Below, piece by piece: positions 58,095 to 64,000 of a DNA stretch of 64,000 nucleotides (within the stretch, counting starts at the first letter, position 1; every line of letters begins with the position of its first letter). The stretch spans positions 30,657,501-30,721,500 of the forward strand of contig NC_088915.1 in assembly GCF_963576675.1 (NCBI RefSeq), in the 5' to 3' direction. The stretch is from Euphorbia lathyris. Taxonomy: Eukaryota > Streptophyta > Magnoliopsida > Malpighiales > Euphorbiaceae. The position numbers and the translations under genes were made by a program. The notes under the pieces were generated by a model. The model made no database searches and was not told the origin of the DNA. It was given only the letters and a program-made list of their open reading frames with translations.

Positions 58095-61000
58095 ATGGTA
58101 TTATTCTTTGTAAACCATCTCTCTTCTTCTTCTGCTGCTTCTCTTCAATATACAAACATAATAATTCAAATATATCTCTTCTTTTCATCTGATGATTCAG
58201 GCAACTCCGGTAAACATCCTAGTTGGATCACATGTCTGGGCAGAGGATCCTGAAGATGCATGGATTGATGGACAAGTCTCGCAAATCCATGCCACAAAAG
58301 CCACCATCATAGCTACAAATGGAAAAACTGTAAATCAATCCCTTTATTTCAATACCATATTGTTTAAACAGTCTACATGCTCTAAATAAACTACATAAAA
58401 CCAAATTTAAAGGCTCATACTATCTACACCGGAAATGCATGCATATCACTAGCAATTCACACAATTCTAACAGTTTTTGTAATTGAAAATACTCTATCTA
58501 AAACGCAAAGGAATTGCACTATATCAAATAAACCATACAAATTACAAAATGAATATTCCAAAATTCAGTAATCTATAAATACGTGACAAGCACAAACTTT
58601 TGAATAGTAGTTTTCCTATCAAAAACCAGCATCTATCAACTTCATTGAAAATAATAGTTATAACAGTTATATCCTACAGCAATCTGTTATGAGAAACAAG
58701 TTTGTATCACTCACTCACCCAGCAATTTTTGGTTATTTGTTCATGCTAAAAATGTGAAGTCATTAACTATCTTATTTCTGATGTAATGGTCAAGTTATCT
58801 TATTACAGACACCTGTCCAATATGAAAATTGTGCCTGAAATTTATAAGCATTGGCATGCAAATGCAATTGTAACATAAAACTGAATTGCTGCTTCGTGTG
58901 CGAACTCCAGATAGTTGCAGATATTTCCAGCATATATCCGAAAGACACAGAAGCACCACCAGCAGGAGTGGATGACATGACTAAACTGTCTTATCTCCAC
59001 GAACCAGGGGTCTTGTACAACCTTGCTTGTCGGTTTGCTCTCAATGAGATATATGTGAGTGAACATCGACTCGTAATGTCTCATTTAAAAATCAATTTGT
59101 CTTTAAAAATACAGACCATAATACTGATAACCAGCCTGAAACAGACTTATACTGGGAACATTCTAATTGCGGTGAATCCTTTCCGGAGACTTCCACATTT
59201 GTACGACATTCATATGATGGAGCAGTACAAAGGAGCTCCTTTTGGAGAGCTAAGTCCTCACCTTTTCGCTGTGGCAGACACTTGTTATAGGTAAATAAAG
59301 GTTCAAAACCAACTACAGCAACATCAGTGCAAAAATCAAATCTAACATAAGAATTTCATCTGTCAGAGCATTGGTAAACGAACAGGGAAGCCAATCAATT
59401 TTGGTAAGCGGAGAGAGTGGAGCTGGTAAAACAGAGACAACAAAGATGCTTATGAGATACCTGGCATTTATGGGGGGCAGATCAGGGACTGAAGGAAGAA
59501 CTGTAGAACAACAAGTTCTGGAGGTAATTTAAAAAAAAAAATTAACCACATCAACCTTATCAATAGATGATTCAACTTATAGAACCTCAACTTCTACAGT
59601 CAAATCCAGTTCTGGAAGCATTTGGGAATGCGAAAACTGTAAAAAACAACAATTCGAGGTAAAACTAGATAATCTTTACTTCCCCCAGTAAATGTCTTTT
59701 TCAGAATTGGTTCAAATCACAATCTGAAATTTGAATTGGGCGGTGATACCAGTCGGTTTGGGAAGTTTGTTGAGATACAATTTGACAAGCATGGAAAGAT
59801 CTCCGGAGCTGCAGTACGAACTTACCTCCTTGAAAGATCCCGTGTTTGCCAAGTTTCTGACCCAGAAAGAAATTATCATTGTTTTTACATGCTTTGTGCA
59901 GCACCGCCAGAGGTGATACCATAAATTTTCTTCTACATTAATCAAGTCACACGTAATACTAGTGATGAGAAAACTAGCTCAATGTTCTATTTCAGGAAGT
60001 GAAAAAATTCAAGTTAGGGGATCCAAGAAATTTCCGCTACTTAAATCAGTCAAACTGTTATGAAGTTGCCAATGTAGATGATGCCAGAGAGTATTTAGAG
60101 ACAAGAAATGCAATGGATATTTTAGGGATAAGCCAGGATGACCAGGTATTCATCTTTTACATATGTAGAAACAGATTATTTTAACTGGAGACAGTCAACA
60201 TCAACTTAGATTGGTTTTTCTCCTGTAGGAAGCGATATTCCGAGTAGTAGCTGCAGTTCTCCATCTTGGAAATATTGATTTCATCAAAGGAAAAGAAGTT
60301 GATTCTTCCAAACTTAAGGATGAGAAATCTCGCTACCATCTTCTAACAGCAGCAGAGCTCCTAATGTTAGAACTCTGACCTATTTGATCCACCAAAGCAA
60401 TATATTCTTTTCTAATTTGAAATGTCTCCATTCAGGTGTGATGAGAAGGCACTAGAAGACTCACTTTGCAAGCGTGTCATAGTGACTCCTGATGGTAACA
60501 TTACAAAACCTCTGGACCCAGATTCAGCTACCCTTAGTCGCGATGCGTTGGCCAAGACTGTGTATTCTAGGCTGTTTGATTGGTAAGAAAATCAAACTCA
60601 CTCAAACCGGAATATATTTAGAAACACTAAATTTTACCTTACTACCTAACCCAAATCCTGAGCACAGTAGATGTTCTCACCAAAACATATAGAAGCTACA
60701 AGACCATCTAATCTTAAATCACATGCTGAACTTGTATCTTGGAAAAATAAATTCTCATCTCACTAGACACGGACATATCGATGATTGCAGGATTGTTGAT
60801 AAGATCAACAATTCAATTGGTCAAGATCCCAATGCAACAAGCATAATTGGAGTCCTTGACATTTATGGCTTCGAAAGCTTCAAAATTAATAGGTACTTCT
60901 GAATATGTATTTCCAATTTACACATAAATGCTTGAACACTTCTTAACCAGAAGATCTAATGTGTTGTCTTTGGTAGTTTTGAGCAGCTTTGTATCAACCT

Positions 61001-61219
61001 AACAAACGAAAAGTTGCAGCAACATTTTAACCAGGTAGAGAGAATTTCCTGTGTGTGATTCAGCACTTATATGCAACTATCGTTATATAATAAGATTTTG
61101 TTTGCAGCATGTATTTAAGATGGAACAAGAAGAGTACACACGAGATGAAATAAACTGGAGCTACGTTGAATTTGTCGATAACCAGGATGTCCTGGACCTT
61201 ATTGAGAAGGTATTGTTCA

Positions 61220-61250
<31 letters not shown>

Positions 61251-64000
61251 AGCATCATAGCCATGATAATTTAAGTAACAGTTTCCTCTACTTACCTGCA
61301 GAAACCCGGCGGTATTATAGCCCTTCTTGATGAGGCTTGGTATGTTGATTTCTACACGTAAAACCATATCTCCTACCCGCAATCACAATGATCTAGCTAT
61401 CAAATGGCATAAGTAAAAGACAAAAAAAAAAAAACCTTTCATTAGAAGGGATCTATGTAGTAAGCCAAAATTGTTGTAGAGAATAAACATAAAATTGAAT
61501 TCTTGTACCTTCTCTTTCAACAATAAAACATAAAAAAACAGAGTAGTTTGTGAAATTATTTGGATATTAACACAACAATCTTTCTCATGCAGCATGTTCC
61601 CAAAGTCAACTCATGAGACATTTGCGCAGAAGATGTACCAGACATATAAGGGACACAAACGCTTCAGCAAGCCAAAACTTTCTCGAACAAACTTCACAAT
61701 CAATCATTATGCAGGAGATGTATGATATAATTAGAATTTCATTCTTAATTATCATGCCTAGACAATCTACATTTGTTCCCTTTCATTAATGAGCCATTGT
61801 GTTAACAGGTAACGTATCAAGCTGATCAATTTCTTGATAAAAATAAAGATTATGTAGTAGCAGAACATCAAGTCTTACTGGATGCATCCAAGTGCCCCTT
61901 CGTTGCTAATCTTTTCCCTCCACTGCCAGAAGAGACTTCAAAGCAATCCAAGTTCTCTTCCATTGGCACACGCTTCAAAGTAAGCTGTATCCCTACAGTA
62001 ATATCATTCTATAACACATTATTAAGACACTGACTCACTCGTCGCTTCAAATTTCACATCTAGCAACAATTACAATCTTTAATGGAGACACTGAGCACAA
62101 CAGAGCCTCACTACATCAGATGCGTAAAGCCGAATACAGTTTTAAAGCCGGGAATCTTTGAGAACTACAACGTGCTAAATCAATTACGATGTGGGGTGAG
62201 ATCAAGTTTTATTGTACCTTATTAGCACTTTAACTCTTGTTTCTTGTAAAACAATGTTTTGAAAACTATATAGCTCTGACAGAGAATAATTTACTGACTG
62301 GTATTGTAACAGGGTGTACTGGAGGCCATTAGAATAAGCTGTGCTGGCTATCCAACAAAAAGAACTTTTGATGAGTTCCTTGATCGTTTTGGAATGCTTA
62401 CTCCTGATATTCCAGAAGGGTACAGATTCTTGTAACATTTTACTTTCTTTTCATCGTGTAATTAACTTGTGGAGTGGGATAGAAAACAGTTATTATATCT
62501 ATAACTGATACCAGCAAATGAAATTTGAATGTATGCATAATCTCTAAAATTCAGTGTTTTATTTTAATCAGGTCTGATGAAAAATCAGCATGCATAGCCA
62601 TTTTGGAGAGGATGGGTTTAAAGGGTTATCAGGTATTTTAAATCATGGGAAAGAAAAAATATAACAATTAGTCATATGTTAACTCCTTGAATGCTTGATT
62701 CAGATAGGGAAAACAAAAGTGTTCCTCAGAGCTGGGCAGATGGCCGAGTTAGATGCACGAAGAAATGAAGTGTTGGCTAATTCTGCTAGACGAATCCAAA
62801 GACAAATAAGAACACATCTAACAAGAAAGGAGTTCATTACCCTGCGAAGGGCTTCAATCAATATGCAGAAACTCTGGAGAGGTTACTGTGAAACAGTTCT
62901 ACCTTACACCATAATACAAAGGCACATAGACACAGCATATCCAGTAAAGATAATTACATATCACATAGGTCAAGGTGGAGTCAGTTTTGCATGTCATTTT
63001 AAGGTGAAAAGCCTAAATTTTTTCCATAAGAGAATAAAACATTAGAGGGTAGAGCACAATATGGAAAACTATTTGCTGGGGAAAGAGCTAGAAGTTTGAG
63101 ATAACTGATACATATACTATAAGAACTGCTAAACCATCCATTTTTCAGAGCTGAGATGCAATTCTACAGCTTGAAAAGCCCTCACCAATATCAGAAAATT
63201 CTTATCAAGTCAGTCACCTACGACCAAACGACCATGACAAATTCAATCATCTTAAATTCTAAATTTAGTACTAACAGCTGGATTTCTGAAATCATTCTAA
63301 TATATTCAAAGACATGTACAATTCCATGGCTGTGTCTGGATTAGAAGTCACTAACACCAATAATGACATTGTAAATATATGATAGAACTGAACATTATTT
63401 GTCTTTTCTCTTACACAGCACAACTTGCACGCCAGCTATATGAAGACATGAGAAAAGAAGCCGCTTCTATTCGTATACAGAAAAATGTACGTGCTCATAC
63501 AGCAAGAAAATTCTACACTAACTTACAGGCATCAGCAGTAGTAATTCAAACTGGAATGAGAGCAATGGTAGCGCATAAGGAATATAGAGAAAGAAGAAGA
63601 ACCAAAGCAGCAATTATAATTCAGGTAGTAAAAGTCTATAACTAGGATAGCCAATTCTTTCAGATTTAACAATTTGGCTTATGTCTCAAACATACAGACT
63701 CGATGGAGAAGGTTCCAAGCTATTTCTACTTACAAGAAACAGAAGAAAGCAAACCTTACATTACAATGTTCATGGAGAGCAAGGGTGGCAAGGAAGGAAC
63801 TTAGAAAGCTTAAGATGGTACGTTGACATCCTACAAGTACTTCGTTTAAACTTCCCCATCCCTGTCATTTGTTTCCCCTTGAAGATTCTTAAAAAAATAA
63901 TTATGATTGAGATTAACTAATAAAACTAATATTTAACAAATACAATAATGCAGGCTGCAAGAGAAACAGGAGCACTCAAAGAAGCCAAGGACAAACTAGA
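58095..64000 (+). CDS. Class XI myosin heavy chain, N-terminal motor and IQ region (partial)
   Basis: An actin-based motor that moves organelles and vesicles. Exons: 58095-58097 (ATG only), 58201-58329, 58911-59054, 59145-59290, 59367-59523, 59600-59658, 59753-59912, 59996-60145, 60229-60365, 60436-60582, 60791-60892, 60977-61034, 61108-61209, 61302-61339, 61593-61719, 61809-61979, 62064-62195, 62313-62419, 62572-62632, 62704-62881, 63419-63624, 63698-63817, 63954 to the window edge. Phases agree throughout, giving 878 codons before the last exon. [14 protein letters not shown] opens an SH3-like N-terminus. P-loop GESGAGKT at 156-163, switch I NNNSSRFG about 209-216, switch II DIYGFE at 434-439, the relay and converter up to [11 protein letters not shown] (about 712), then several IQ motifs. 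The coiled coil begins at [14 protein letters not shown]; the DIL cargo domain lies outside. The class is certain, the paralogue not. Confidence 0.96.
61221..61251. repeat. (TA)n microsatellite in a myosin intron
   Basis: An alternating TA run of about 28 bases lies in the intron between 61210 and 61301. Confidence 0.9.

Overview
This window is nuclear DNA of a flowering plant, most likely a eudicot. It carries two conserved, intron-rich host genes with plant-type splice sites, a ribosomal-protein promoter with a telo-box, a plant snoRNA pair, and a dense mosaic of plant transposons (RTE and L1 LINEs, two Copia elements, a large solo LTR, MULE, hAT-like, Helitron and foldback elements). The species cannot be named from the sequence.

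Host genes. RPS3 (cytosolic 40S ribosomal protein uS3) lies on the minus strand at 21234-24143. Six coding exons sum to exactly 236 codons, a 5' UTR intron precedes the ATG, and a TATA box and telo-box lie upstream. A class XI myosin gene on the plus strand starts at 58095 and runs off the right edge; 23 coding exons could be placed in phase, the first being only an ATG. Between them, at 37481-37741, sits an RNA locus with no protein-coding capacity: an H/ACA-like snoRNA followed 25 bases later by a box C/D snoRNA whose D' guide matches 18S rRNA at the site modified by yeast snR77.

Transposon layout. 792-4026: a full-length RTE LINE with an uninterrupted 1022-aa ORF and 14-bp target duplications. 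4318-18330: one old MULE transposase gene on the minus strand, broken into pieces. It contains a 702-bp tandem duplication, a 766-bp hAT-like element, and a 7.85-kb LTR unit (7271-15121) flanked by ATCAT on both sides. Inside that LTR are nested Helitron-type repeats, a truncated LINE, foldback elements and an inverted, circularly permuted duplication. 18494-19632: two small non-autonomous elements. 25361-29950: mostly anonymous intergenic DNA. 29951-36256: a hAT-like element (TSD ctgaaaag) interrupted by Copia-1 (30753-36091, TSD taaaa, 360-bp LTRs with two differences). About 40057-52207: another hAT-like element interrupted by Copia-2 (40487-52039, TSD tatat), a Sirevirus-like element with a 1048-codon env-position ORF after pol. 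52215-57800: intergenic DNA with a 1449-bp MULE-type element with long TIRs and several MITEs.

Most notable: Copia-1 has lost gag and carries in its place a stretch that looks like a captured cellular gene (TATA box, leader, 43-codon membrane-protein ORF), although its LTRs are nearly identical. The other highlights are the snoRNA pair, the reassembled MULE nest, the permuted inverted duplication, and the defective env-position ORF in which all four premature stops could be single C-to-T changes of glutamine codons. All coordinates, splice sites and homologies were read by eye; family assignments rest on motif recognition and no searches were run.
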